A stretch of DNA of 64,000 nucleotides from JAMQPK01 sp963782595 (lineage in GTDB: Bacteria > Acidobacteriota > Vicinamibacteria > Vicinamibacterales > JAMQPK01), in the NCBI GenBank assembly GCA_963782595.1, contig CAWAKJ010000002.1, positions 1,550,001 through 1,614,000 on the forward strand. The letters run 5' to 3'. The position numbers and the translations under genes are program-made. The notes beneath the pieces are model-generated. The model did no database searches and was not told the DNA's origin. It worked only from the letters and a program-made list of their open reading frames with translations. Positions within the stretch are counted from its first letter, which is position 1. Each line of letters begins with the position of its first letter. Positions 26,218 through 34,343 of the stretch are shown piece after piece.

Positions 26218-26246
26218 GCAGGACGGGTCTTGGAGACCCGCCCTGC
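26218..26246. repeat. Palindrome GCAGG-n-CGGGTCT / AGACCCG-n-CCTGC
   Basis: A 13-bp inverted repeat with one mismatch and a TGG loop sits in the leader of the protease gene. It belongs to the same GGGTC/GACCC palindrome family as the copies at 12186 and 54324-54413. In mRNA it would form a stem 10 bases before the start codon. Confidence 0.65.
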
Positions 26247-26256
26247 GTACATCCCT

Positions 26257-27801
26257 ATGACGCGTCCTGCCGTTCTGGTGGTCCTGGCGCTGACAGCGAT
26301 GATGGCCTTCCTGCTGGGCGTCACGACGGGAAACCTGCGTGCGCCCGTGAGTCGCGCCGAAGCGCCGGCAGGCGCGAAGGCGGACGAGATGGAAATGGCG
26401 CCACCGGCGGAGGCGCGCGTCACCGGGGCTGTGCAACCCGCGCCACCACTGGCCGCTACCGCACCAGCCGTCATCGCCCCCGGGATGGTGAACTTCGCCG
26501 ATGTGGCCGAGAGCATCAATCCGGCGGTCGTCAATATTGAGGCCACAACCCGGGCCGGCGGCCGACGGCGGCGGGTGCCCGAACCGGCGCCGTTCGACGA
26601 GAACCTCCCGGTTCCGCCGGGTCCGCCCTCAGTGCGACCGCAGTCGGGCAGCGGGTTCGTCATCGAGGCCGACGGGCAGATACTCACGAACTATCACGTG
26701 ATCCAGAACGCCGAGCGGATCATGGTGAAGTTCTCCGACGGCCGCAGCCTGCAGGCGGGCGTCCTCGGCATCGACCCCGATACCGACATCGCGCTCATCA
26801 AGGTCGAGGCGAAGAACCTGCCCGTGGCGCCGATGGGCGACTCGGAGGACCTGCGCGTCGGCGAATGGGTCTGTGCCATCGGCAATCCGCTGGCCTACGA
26901 GCACACGGTCACGGTTGGTGTGGTCAGCTATCTCGGCCGCAAGCTGTTCGACAGCAGTCTGGACAACTACATTCAGACCGACGCGGCCATCAACTTCGGT
27001 AACAGCGGCGGCCCGCTCATCAACGGACGAGGCGAAGTCGTCGGCATCAACTCGGCGATCAGCCAGAAGGCGAGCAACATCGGATTTGCGGTGCCCATCA
27101 ATGAGGCCCGCGCCATCCTTCCGCAGTTGAGGACCGAAGGGCGTGTCGCGCGCGGCTACATGGGCGTGGTGCTGACCGATGTCGATCCCGACCTTCAGCG
27201 TTCATTGCGCCTCACGTCCACGCAGGGTGCGCTGGTGCAGGACGTGACGAGCGGATCGCCCGGGCAGCGCGCCGGACTGCGCGCCTACGATCTCATCATC
27301 GGCATCGACGACAAGCGCATCGCAACCAACAACGAGATCATCCGCGAAGTCGCGCGGCGCGGTCCTGGCACGCTCGCGCGGCTGCAAGTGCTGCGCGAGG
27401 GACGATCCCAAAATCTGACGGTGAGGCTGGGCGAGCGGCCAAGCCGGCAGGCCGCACGGCCCGAGAGCGGGAGCCCGTCGATCCGTCCGTCGAGCAACAC
27501 CTTGATGCCGCTCGGGCTCAGCGTCGGCGAGATCGATCGCGCCACAGCCAACCGGCTGCGCCTCCCGAACGGCGTGAGCGGCGTGGTCGTGACCCGCGTC
27601 GATCCGCTCAGCGCCGCGTCCGACGCCGGCATCCAGCGCGATCACATCGTGATGGAGATCAACCGCCGCCCCATCAATTCCATCGACGCGTACAACCGGC
27701 TGGCCCGTTCTGCGCATCCGGGCGATGTCCTGGCCGTCTACGTCTACATGCCTGGATCGGATCAGCGCTCGATTCGCGCGGTCCGCGTCGACGCTCGCTA
27801 A
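26257..27801 (+). CDS. HtrA/DegP-type periplasmic serine protease
   Basis: 514 residues from ATG 26257. A hydrophobic N-terminus (VVLALTAMMAFLLG) anchors or exports it. The trypsin-like domain has the triad H147 (NYHVI), D177 (DTDIAL) and S250 (GNSGG). Two PDZ domains follow: VARGYMGVVLTDVDPDL onward, and the C-terminal SVGEIDRATANRLRLPNG onward. It is a folding-stress protease of the envelope. The next gene, an NtrC-type regulator, starts in the stop codon (TAATG), so the two are translationally coupled. An upstream Pro/Ala-rich linker and a basic RRRR patch before the catalytic domain are peculiar to this copy. The in-frame GTG/TTG at 26230 lies within a palindrome and is less likely. Confidence 0.92.
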   Translation: MTRPAVLVVLALTAMMAFLLGVTTGNLRAPVSRAEAPAGAKADEMEMAPPAEARVTGAVQPAPPLAATAPAVIAPGMVNFADVAESINPAVVNIEATTRAGGRRRRVPEPAPFDENLPVPPGPPSVRPQSGSGFVIEADGQILTNYHVIQNAERIMVKFSDGRSLQAGVLGIDPDTDIALIKVEAKNLPVAPMGDSEDLRVGEWVCAIGNPLAYEHTVTVGVVSYLGRKLFDSSLDNYIQTDAAINFGNSGGPLINGRGEVVGINSAISQKASNIGFAVPINEARAILPQLRTEGRVARGYMGVVLTDVDPDLQRSLRLTSTQGALVQDVTSGSPGQRAGLRAYDLIIGIDDKRIATNNEIIREVARRGPGTLARLQVLREGRSQNLTVRLGERPSRQAARPESGSPSIRPSSNTLMPLGLSVGEIDRATANRLRLPNGVSGVVVTRVDPLSAASDAGIQRDHIVMEINRRPINSIDAYNRLARSAHPGDVLAVYVYMPGSDQRSIRAVRVDAR

Positions 27802-29219
27802 TGAAATATCGCATTCTGGTCATAGACGACGAGGCGGGCATCCGAGACTCGATGCGGCGGACGCTCGAATACCAGGGCTACCAGTTCGTTGGCGCGTCCT
27901 CGGGCCAGGAAGGTGTGGCGCTCATCGAACACGACCCGCCCGACCTGGTGTTTCTCGACATCAAGATGCCCGGGATGGACGGCCTCGAAGTGCTCGATCG
28001 AATCAAAGCCTCGCATCCGGAACTACCGGTCGTGATGGTGTCGGGACACGGTACGGCCCAGACCGGATATGACGCGAGCAAACGGGGCGCATCCGGGTTC
28101 ATCGAGAAACCATTCTCCGAACCGGTGCTGCTCGAGCGCATCCAGAAGGAGCTCGGCGAGAAGACCCTCCGAAGCGATCTCGAGCGTTCGCAGACCGCCT
28201 ATCGCGCGCTCAGCAAAGAGCTCGATGCCAAATACCAGATGGTCGGCACGAGCGCCGCGCTCGCCAGGGTGGATCAAGCCATCAAGCGGGCGGCTCCTTC
28301 GCACGCAACGGTCCTTCTCCAGGGTGAGAGCGGCGTCGGCAAAGAGCTCGTCGCTCGTACGATCCATCGCCTGAGCCCTCGGAGCCGCGAGCGCTTCGTG
28401 CAGGTGAACTGTGCGGCGATTCCCGAAGACCTGATCGAGTCCGAGCTCTTCGGACACGAGAAAGGGTCTTTTACCGGGGCAACCGAGCGTCAGATCGGCA
28501 AGTTCGAGCAGGCCGATCGCGGGACGATCTTCCTCGACGAAGTGGGCGACATGAGCGTGAAGACGCAAGCCAAGGTGCTGCGCGTGCTTCAGGAGGGCGA
28601 AGTCGAGCGGATCGGCTCGGCGAAGACCGTCAACGTCGACGTCCGCGTCATCGCCGCGACGAACAAGAATCTCGAGAGCGAAATCGAGAAAAGCAATTTC
28701 CGCGAAGATCTGTATTTCCGTCTCGCGGTGATTCCCATCTACGTCCCACCCCTGCGGGAGCGGCCCGAAGATATTCCGCTGCTGATCAAACACTTTCTGA
28801 ACCTGCTGTCGCGCGAGAACAATCGCAAGCCGAAACAGGTCACGCCGACCGCCATGGACGCGCTGAAGCGGTATCGGTGGCGCGGCAACATCCGCGAGCT
28901 GCGGAACACCATCGAGCGGATGATCATCATGACCGAGGGCGACGCGATCGACGTCGCAGACCTGCCAGAGGCCGTCAAGTCGGACAAGGGCGCGCCGCGT
29001 CCCGCCGCGACAGGTGCGACACCCGCGGTTGCGGGGACCGGCTCGGACTCGGGCACGCTCCGCGAATTCAAGGAATCGGCAGAGCGGGCGTGGCTGGTCG
29101 AAAAGCTGCGCGAAAATGCCTGGAATATCTCGAAGACCGCCGAAGTCATCGGCACTCCGCGAAGCAATCTCTACAAGAAACTCGAGCAATACGCGATTCG
29201 TCAGGAAACGGACGGCTAG
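27801..29219 (+). CDS. Sigma-54-dependent response regulator (NtrC family)
   Basis: 472 residues: receiver domain with phospho-acceptor D53 (FLDIK) and Lys near 105; AAA+ domain with Walker A GESGVGKE at 175-182, the sigma-54 contact loop GSFTGA at 222-227, and Walker B IFLDEVGDM; and a C-terminal Fis-type helix-turn-helix (ISKTAEVIGTPRSNLYKKL). It should activate sigma-54 promoters when phosphorylated. Its start overlaps the protease stop by one base. No histidine kinase is adjacent, so the partner is encoded elsewhere. Coupling to an HtrA protease suggests an envelope-stress circuit. A possible rnpB promoter overlaps its end. Confidence 0.93.
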   Translation: MKYRILVIDDEAGIRDSMRRTLEYQGYQFVGASSGQEGVALIEHDPPDLVFLDIKMPGMDGLEVLDRIKASHPELPVVMVSGHGTAQTGYDASKRGASGFIEKPFSEPVLLERIQKELGEKTLRSDLERSQTAYRALSKELDAKYQMVGTSAALARVDQAIKRAAPSHATVLLQGESGVGKELVARTIHRLSPRSRERFVQVNCAAIPEDLIESELFGHEKGSFTGATERQIGKFEQADRGTIFLDEVGDMSVKTQAKVLRVLQEGEVERIGSAKTVNVDVRVIAATNKNLESEIEKSNFREDLYFRLAVIPIYVPPLRERPEDIPLLIKHFLNLLSRENNRKPKQVTPTAMDALKRYRWRGNIRELRNTIERMIIMTEGDAIDVADLPEAVKSDKGAPRPAATGATPAVAGTGSDSGTLREFKESAERAWLVEKLRENAWNISKTAEVIGTPRSNLYKKLEQYAIRQETDG

Positions 29220-29221
29220 GC

Positions 29222-29227
29222 TACAAT
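29222..29227 (+). promoter_or_regulatory. -10 box TACAAT for rnpB
   Basis: TACAAT lies two bases after the stop codon of the regulator and about 13-18 bases before the first paired base of RNase P RNA. The -35 position would be inside the regulator gene and shows only a poor match (TTCGTC). Confidence 0.5.
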
Positions 29228-29239
29228 AAGAATCGTCTC

Positions 29240-29735
29240 TACCGCAGTCGGCCAGACGATCGTCCGCCTTCGCTTGCTTCGCAAGCTTCGGCGCGACAGG
29301 TCCCTCAGGGGGCTTGCCCGCCGTAGCCCGAGAAGGCGAAGGCGGGAGGAAAGTCCGAACTCCGAAGGGCAGTGCGCCGGGTAACGCCCGGTCAGGGTGA
29401 CCTGAAGGAAAGTGGCACAGAAAATATACCGCCGTTCGACTCGCCCGAAGGGGTGAGTCGAAGGGTAAGGGTGAAAAGGTGCGGTAAGAGCGCACCGCGT
29501 CTGCTGTAAGGCAGATGGCAGGCAAAACCCCGCACGGAGCAAGACCAAATAGGGGAGCGAAGTCGCGCCGAAGTCGCGCCGTAGCCGAAAGGCGAAGGTG
29601 CGGCAGAGGCGGACGAGAGGACGGCCCGTCCGAAGCTTCCGGGTAGGTCGCTTGAGCCCGTCAGCAATGCCGGGACTAGAGGAATGATCGTCGCCCGCAA
29701 GGGAACAGAATTCGGCTTACGGACGACTGCGGTAC
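29240..29735 (+). ncRNA. rnpB: RNase P RNA, bacterial class A, with enlarged helices
   Basis: Catalytic RNA that trims the 5' leader of tRNA precursors. Helix P1 is formed by accgcagtcg (29241) with cgactgcggt (29724). Conserved pieces are in order: GAGGAAAGTCCGAACTCC (about 29346), CAGGGTGACCTGAAGGAAAG, GTAAGGGTGAAAAGGTGCGG with GTAAGAGCGCACCG (type A P8-P9 core), GACCAAATAGGGG (29543), GGGTAGGTCGCTTGAGCC, AGAGGAATGATCG and ACAGAATTCGGCTTACGG (about 29704). Compared with E. coli the P3 arm (29263-29344) and the region after AAATAGGGG (29556-29634) are longer by tens of bases. The extra sequence resembles the dispersed GCCTTCGC/GCCGTAGC repeat. No protein frame here is credible. Confidence 0.95.
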
Positions 29736-29756
29736 TCTGCTGACTGACAACTATTC

Positions 29757-30707
29757 ATGTCCTTCTACCTCGTCACTGGTGGCGCTGGCTTCATCGGGTC
29801 TCACCTTACAGAAGAGCTTGTCCGCCGCGGCGAACGCGTCCGCGTCGTCGACAGCTTGATTACCGGTCATCGGAAGAACCTGGCCCACATCCCCGGGGTC
29901 GAGTTCGTCGAAGGTGACCTGGCGGACATCGGCCTCGCCAGACGTGCCACCGAGGGCATCAACTACGTTCTGCACCAGGCTGCGATCCCCTCGGTGCCGC
30001 GATCAGTGGAAGATCCGATTGCTTCGAACCGCGCGAACGTTGACGCGACGCTGAACGTCCTGGTGGCGGCGCGCGACGCCGGCGTCAAGCGCATCGTCTA
30101 TGCCGGGTCGTCGTCGGCCTACGGCAACACCCCCACGCTGCCCAAGCGCGAAGACATGCCGGCGAATCCGTTGTCGCCGTACGCCCTGCAGAAGCTCGTC
30201 GGCGAGCAGTACATGCAGATGTTCACCGCGCTGTACGGCTTGCAGACGGTGACGATCCGCTATTTCAACGTCTTCGGTCCGCGGCAGGATCCATCTTCGC
30301 CGTATTCCGGCGTGATCTCGGTGTTTGCGAAGGCCCTGCTCGAGAACAAGGCGCCGACCATCTTCGGCGACGGTGAGCAAACGCGGGATTTCACATACAT
30401 TGCCAACGTGGTGGATGGCGTGCTGCGAGCGGTGACGGCGCCGGACGCGTCGGGCCAGGTCATCAACGTCGCCACCGAATCGCGGATCTCGCTGAATCAC
30501 CTGTTCAGCACGATGCGCGATCTGGTGGGCAGCCGCGTCAACGTCAGTTACGGGCCCACACGGTCCGGCGACGTCAAAGATTCGCAGGCCGACATTACGC
30601 GCGCACGCACGCTTCTGGGTTATCAACCGATCGTGTCGTTCGAAGAAGGTCTGCGACAGACACTCGAGTGGTACCGCTCCGAAGACGCGGCGACGACTAA
30701 GCGATAG
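29757..30707 (+). CDS. NAD-dependent epimerase/dehydratase, UDP-sugar 4-epimerase type
   Basis: 316 residues of the extended short-chain dehydrogenase fold. The NAD site GGAGFIGSH starts at residue 8, the catalytic pair is Y142 and K146 (SPYALQK), and the sugar-binding side shows YFNVFGPRQDPSSPYSGVI and GDGEQTRDFTYI. This pattern is closest to UDP-N-acetylglucosamine/UDP-glucose 4-epimerases (WbpP/GalE-like) that supply sugars for envelope polysaccharides. It begins 22 bases after the end of rnpB and stands alone. The C-terminal end is full length. Substrate (GlcNAc versus Glc, uronates) is not fixed by what I can see. Confidence 0.85.
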   Translation: MSFYLVTGGAGFIGSHLTEELVRRGERVRVVDSLITGHRKNLAHIPGVEFVEGDLADIGLARRATEGINYVLHQAAIPSVPRSVEDPIASNRANVDATLNVLVAARDAGVKRIVYAGSSSAYGNTPTLPKREDMPANPLSPYALQKLVGEQYMQMFTALYGLQTVTIRYFNVFGPRQDPSSPYSGVISVFAKALLENKAPTIFGDGEQTRDFTYIANVVDGVLRAVTAPDASGQVINVATESRISLNHLFSTMRDLVGSRVNVSYGPTRSGDVKDSQADITRARTLLGYQPIVSFEEGLRQTLEWYRSEDAATTKR

Positions 30708-31018
30708 CAACCCGCGTAGACAGTCTCTTCCCTCCAAGTCTCGTTCCCAGTAATCGTCTCCGCCTCACGCGCGAGAAACGGCTCGCACTCAATCACATCC
30801 GACGACGGTTCTCCTTCGAACGAAGCGGATCGCGCCTTGCCCTTGGTTGTCGCGGCCCTGGGTATCTGCGCGCGTGCCGCCGGTGCCTGACCCCATCGGA
30901 GCAGCCTTCACCCTCCCGGGGCCACTTGCGCATTCCGCGCCACTGCGCCTAGCGGCCAACGGCCGCGAGGTACAGGTCGTGGGGATGGGGCCCCACGACA
31001 CGTAAAGAGGAGGACACC
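30708..31018. other. 311-bp intergenic region without a recognisable gene
   Basis: No credible coding frame or RNA gene. It holds a perfect hairpin, GTCGTGGGG (30976-30984) with CCCCACGAC (30991-30999), directly before the AAGAGGAGG ribosome binding site of comEA, so it could affect comEA translation or mark the end of a leader. A half-palindrome GGTGCCTGACCCC at about 30879 resembles the translated repeat at 50823. The remainder shows nothing I can interpret. Confidence 0.5.
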
Positions 31019-31339
31019 GTGAGAAATCGGTCAGCGCTTGCACTTGTCGCCGCTCTCGTTTTCCTGGGCTCCTGGCCCATCGCCGCCCAACGGTCCACAA
31101 AACCGCCCGTCGTCGCGCCCACGGCCGAAACGATCAACCTCAACAGCGCTACTACCGCACAAATCGCGTCCCTGCCCGGCATCGGGCAGAAGACTGCAGA
31201 GCTCGTCGTGCAGTACCGCGAGAAGAATGGGCCATTCAAGAAGATCGAAGAGATCATGAACGTCCGCGGCATCGGCGAGAAGAGCTTCCTTCGCATCAAG
31301 GATCGGCTGACGGTCGCGGCGGCGAAGGCGGAGAAGTAG
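31019..31339 (+). CDS. ComEA-like secreted helix-hairpin-helix protein
   Basis: 106 residues: signal peptide (cut near AAQ), short linker, then a double helix-hairpin-helix domain, INLNSATTAQIASLPGIGQ and EIMNVRGIGEKSFLRI. ComEA-type domains bind DNA in the periplasm during transformation. The start is GTG 31019 with AAGAGGAGG upstream. The stop TAG is part of the first 7-nt unit of a repeat array that leads into the pseudopilin gene. Presence beside pilin-like genes and comM elsewhere in the window suggests competence. Confidence 0.82.
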   Translation: MRNRSALALVAALVFLGSWPIAAQRSTKPPVVAPTAETINLNSATTAQIASLPGIGQKTAELVVQYREKNGPFKKIEEIMNVRGIGEKSFLRIKDRLTVAAAKAEK

Positions 31340-31395
31340 GAAGTAGGAAGTAGGAAGTAGGAAGTAGGAAGTGGAAAGTGAAAAGTGGGAAGTAA
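31333..31395. repeat. Nine-unit heptanucleotide array (GAAGTAG)
   Basis: Five exact GAAGTAG units, then GAAGTGG, AAAGTGA, AAAGTGG and GAAGTAA. It contains the comEA stop (31337-31339), AGGA-rich sequence able to act as Shine-Dalgarno, and the GTG start of the pseudopilin (31385). Confidence 0.9.
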
Positions 31396-31966
31396 AGGCT
31401 ACTCGCTGCTCGAATTGCTGATGGTCATCAGCATCATCGGCGTCGTTAGTGGCGCGGCGATTCCGCTCGCACACGGCAGCGTCGATCGCACAAGGGCAGC
31501 AGGAGCAGCCCGCTACCTGGCCGGACGCCTGGCCGTCATTCGGTTCGAAGCCGTCAGGCGTTCGGCCCATGTAGCGATTAGATTCGTCGAGCAAAGCGAT
31601 GGGTACTGGCTGCGCGCTTACGTGGATGGCAATGGAAACGGCGTGCTGAGCCGCGACATCAGTCGCGGCATCGATGTGCCGCTTACGGCGGACGAGCGGC
31701 TCGACCACCATTTTTCTGGCGTTACGTTCGGCATCCTGCCAAATGTCACGGGCATCGATCCGGGTCAGCCGTTCAACGACAGCGATCCTGTTCAGATCGG
31801 TTCCTCCAGTCTGTTGAGCTTCAGCCCCACTGGCGCTTGTACGTCTGGCACCTTGTTCATTCGAGGTCTGCGAGGCACCCAATTCGCGGTACGTGTGCTT
31901 GGCGCAACGGGCCGCACTCGAGTGTTCGAGTTCAACTTCGGAGACGGTCGGTGGCGAACCCGATAG
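31385..31966 (+). CDS. GspH/FimT-like minor pseudopilin
   Basis: 193 residues. A prepilin leader is clear: MGSKG then YSLLELLMVISIIGVV, with cleavage after Gly5 and the conserved Glu at +5. The hydrophobic helix is followed by a beta-rich body with a DGNGNGVLSRDI insert like calcium-binding loops of pseudopilins, as in GspH/FimT. These act at the tip of type II secretion pseudopili or type IV pili. The start GTG 31385 lies within a 7-nt repeat array. The next gene overlaps it by 16 bases. Confidence 0.8.
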   Translation: MGSKGYSLLELLMVISIIGVVSGAAIPLAHGSVDRTRAAGAARYLAGRLAVIRFEAVRRSAHVAIRFVEQSDGYWLRAYVDGNGNGVLSRDISRGIDVPLTADERLDHHFSGVTFGILPNVTGIDPGQPFNDSDPVQIGSSSLLSFSPTGACTSGTLFIRGLRGTQFAVRVLGATGRTRVFEFNFGDGRWRTR

Positions 31967-32280
31967 CGCTCGAGCGGCGGGCGTCACGCCGGATATCGGC
32001 CCTTGACAGCTCGGGCATGGATCGCGCGCGGCTGCGGCCCGGAAGGACCGCTCACGTCATCGACCTGTGTTCCGGCGGTGCACTCATCGAAACCGATTGG
32101 CGGCTTCTGCCGGGCACACGCGTCGAGCTGCAGCTTGGCCATCCCGTGCCGAAGTTCCGCGTGGCCGGCCGCATCCTCCGGTGCCACGTCGCACTACTCG
32201 ATCGCGAGCGGATTCGCTATCGGGGCGCGCTTGCATTCGATGAACGCCTACCCCTTGGGGAAGATGCGACCCAGACGTAG
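31951..32280 (+). CDS. PilZ-like domain protein
   Basis: 109 residues from GTG 31951, overlapping the pseudopilin end. LERRASRRISALDSSG matches the RxxxR-type start of PilZ domains, and VIDLCSGGALIETDWRL the D/NxSxxG motif, so cyclic-di-GMP binding is plausible, with FRVAGRILRCHVALL completing the small barrel. It probably links pilus or secretion functions to c-di-GMP. The longer frame upstream (from 31837) runs through the pseudopilin gene and is not real. Confidence 0.65.
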   Translation: MANPIALERRASRRISALDSSGMDRARLRPGRTAHVIDLCSGGALIETDWRLLPGTRVELQLGHPVPKFRVAGRILRCHVALLDRERIRYRGALAFDERLPLGEDATQT

Positions 32281-32354
32281 CGTTGCCATGCAGGGCCGCT
32301 CGACCTGGAGGAGCGGCTCAGGAGAACGAACTACCCAACAGGATGGGAGGTAGG

Positions 32355-33401
32355 GTGAGATTCCGCCCTCGTTCACCCGGTCACTCGATGGCATACGCCT
32401 TGTTTCACGGTCGCGCCATGCGACGAGACAGCGCGGCGGCTCTTATTGGATCCAGCGCGGCCATGCGAAAGGTGCGCGATCGCATCGAGCGGGTCGCGGT
32501 CACCGACTTCACAATCCTCATCGACGGTGAAAGCGGAGTCGGCAAAGAGCTCGTCGCCCGGCAGATTCACGACATCAGTCCACGGCGGCGCGGGCCGTTC
32601 GTGGCCGTCAACTGTGCGGCGCTGGTTGAGTCGCTGCTCGAGGCCGAGCTCTTCGGGATCGAAGACCGGACAGCCACCGGGGTGCGTGGGCGCCGGGGCA
32701 AGTTCGAGTGCGCCGAGGGCGGCACGCTCTTTCTCGACGAAGTCGCCGATCTTTCCATGCCCGCCCAAGCCAAGCTTCTGCGGGCCCTCCAGGATCTGGC
32801 TATCGAGCGGGTTGGCGGCAACGGAGTGCATCGGGTCAACACGCGAGTGGTCGCCGCGACCAACAAAACGCTGCCGGCGCTGGTGCAGGCCCGAATGTTC
32901 CGCGCGGATCTCTTCTACCGGTTGTCGGGTATCGAGATTCACGTGCCGCCGCTCCGCGAGCGCCGCGAAGATATCTTCGAGCTGGCTTCGCATTTTCTGC
33001 AGCGCCATGGCCAATCGCAGGGCCTCACGTTCTCGACGGGGGCGAGGGATGCGCTGCTCACGTACGACTGGCCCGGTAACGTCCGCGAGCTCGAACGCAT
33101 GATGGAACGCACGGTGGCGCTCGCGCCTCACGCGGCGATCGACGTGGATGATCTGCCGATTCGCCTGCGCGACGGTTTCGGCGACGTGTTGCTGCCGTCG
33201 ATGGTCCGCAACGACACGCTGCGGGCATGGGGAAGCCGATACGTGCGGCTCGTACTCGAGCGGAGCGGCCGGAACAAGCGGAAAGCCTGCCGCGCGCTCG
33301 GGATTAGTTATCACACCCTTCAAGCGTACCTGCGGTACGCCCACAAGTTGCAAGTCAGCGGCGTTCAGGAGTCGCCGCAGGAGTATTCGCCAGACAGCTA
33401 A
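32355..33401 (+). CDS. AAA+ regulator of sigma-54 activator type lacking GAFTGA
   Basis: 348 residues from GTG 32355, which has GGGAGG upstream; ATG 32388 is an alternative. No receiver or sensor domain. The AAA+ domain has Walker A GESGVGKE at 58-65, Walker B TLFLDEVADLS, and REDIFELASHFL and WPGNVREL as in bacterial enhancer-binding proteins; the C-terminus ends in a Fis-like helix-turn-helix (NKRKACRALGISYHTLQAYL). The sigma-54 contact loop is not GAFTGA: the protein reads EDRTATGVRGRRGKFE (RTATGV at about 105-110). It may therefore act as a repressor or with sigma-70. It ends the comEA-pilin-PilZ group. Confidence 0.8.
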   Translation: MRFRPRSPGHSMAYALFHGRAMRRDSAAALIGSSAAMRKVRDRIERVAVTDFTILIDGESGVGKELVARQIHDISPRRRGPFVAVNCAALVESLLEAELFGIEDRTATGVRGRRGKFECAEGGTLFLDEVADLSMPAQAKLLRALQDLAIERVGGNGVHRVNTRVVAATNKTLPALVQARMFRADLFYRLSGIEIHVPPLRERREDIFELASHFLQRHGQSQGLTFSTGARDALLTYDWPGNVRELERMMERTVALAPHAAIDVDDLPIRLRDGFGDVLLPSMVRNDTLRAWGSRYVRLVLERSGRNKRKACRALGISYHTLQAYLRYAHKLQVSGVQESPQEYSPDS

Positions 33402-33488
33402 CGCCGGACGCACCCGGCACAACAGGACCGGCGGCAGCGGGGCAGGGTGGTTATCGCCCTGCGAGGTCACGCGCAGGTCCAAATCCGG

Positions 33489-33521
33489 CCTGTCCGCCGT
33501 AGCGCGAAGCGCGAAGGCGGA
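33489..33521. repeat. Dispersed element CCGCCGTAGC-n-GCGAAGGCGG
   Basis: tccgccgtagcgcgaagcgc followed by gaaggcgga forms a hairpin and shares both arms with the sequence inserted in rnpB (29309-29344). The purine-rich AAAAGGAG just after it is the ribosome binding site of the next gene. Confidence 0.6.
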
Positions 33522-33533
33522 AAAGGAGTGCGT

Positions 33534-34334
33534 ATGTCTCGGACCAACTGCGTAGTGGCGCTCTGTCTCGCCATGGCTCTCATCCCCGAATTCGCCAGGG
33601 GACAGGGGAGGCGCGACGCGGAGTCGCCGGCTCGGCCTGGCTATCAGGAATACGATCGCGTCACCGACGCGACGTTCACGACGTCAACCGACGCGGGAGG
33701 AAACGCGGTGTTCCACGTCAAAGGAGGCGACTTCTCGTTCGAAAAGGTCGTGTCGCCAACCGGCGATGCCACGATCCGGCTGTCACAAGGAAAAGATGTG
33801 GTCTCGATCGCCCTTAACCAGTCGGGGTTCCACGTCACGAGAGGGCGGCGCGGCGTCCGTTTCGATCCGCGGTCGGAGTCCATCGACAAGCTCGATGCGG
33901 TCCGTTCGCTCCTGGCCGGCTCGCGGGCCGTTCGGTCGTTCAAGAGGCTTGCGGCGTCGCTCGAAAACCGCGACGAGGCCGAGGAAGACGGCGCCCTTGC
34001 GATTGTCGCGCTCATCGACGGCGCGATCGTGCAGTTACTGGACGGCGACGTCGATGCGCCTAAGCGCATCGGCCGGCGAGTGACTCGAAAGCAGCGCGCG
34101 GCGCTACGCCTGGCTGCCGCCAGACGCGCGCCCGACATGTTTCGCGATTGCGTCGGTCTCTATGAGGTGTCGCTGATGGATGCCTTTTCGCATTACGAGA
34201 GGTGCTGGGTCGATGCCAATGACAGCTCCTCGTGGACCCGGGGCCTCATGGCCAAGTTGTGCGAATGGGAATGGGCACTGCGATCTCAGCAGTATGTCTG
34301 GCAGTTCATCGGGTGCTTCATGTTTCCATTTTGA
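33534..34334 (+). CDS. Secreted protein of unknown function with Cys/Trp-rich C-terminus
   Basis: 266 residues from ATG 33534 (AAAGGAG upstream). A signal peptide (CVVALCLAMALIPEFARGQG) leads into a beta-rich part (VFHVKGGDFSFEKVVSPTGD, then TIRLSQGKDVVSIALNQSGF), a helical middle, and a tail with four cysteines and several tryptophans (FRDCVGLYEVS, ERCWVDAND, KLCEWEWALRSQ, FIGCFMFPF). I recognise no family. The tail suggests disulfides or a peptide-like domain. The next small membrane gene is 9 bases away, so they probably work together. Confidence 0.6.
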   Translation: MSRTNCVVALCLAMALIPEFARGQGRRDAESPARPGYQEYDRVTDATFTTSTDAGGNAVFHVKGGDFSFEKVVSPTGDATIRLSQGKDVVSIALNQSGFHVTRGRRGVRFDPRSESIDKLDAVRSLLAGSRAVRSFKRLAASLENRDEAEEDGALAIVALIDGAIVQLLDGDVDAPKRIGRRVTRKQRAALRLAAARRAPDMFRDCVGLYEVSLMDAFSHYERCWVDANDSSSWTRGLMAKLCEWEWALRSQQYVWQFIGCFMFPF

Positions 34335-34343
34335 GGAGCCAAC

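Noticed and set aside
29220..29756. Short open frames on both strands around 29392-29700
   Set aside because: They lie within RNase P RNA, whose conserved blocks are clear.
31333..31395. CRISPR-like repeat array
   Set aside because: Units are 7 bases, directly adjacent and without spacers; no cas genes are present.
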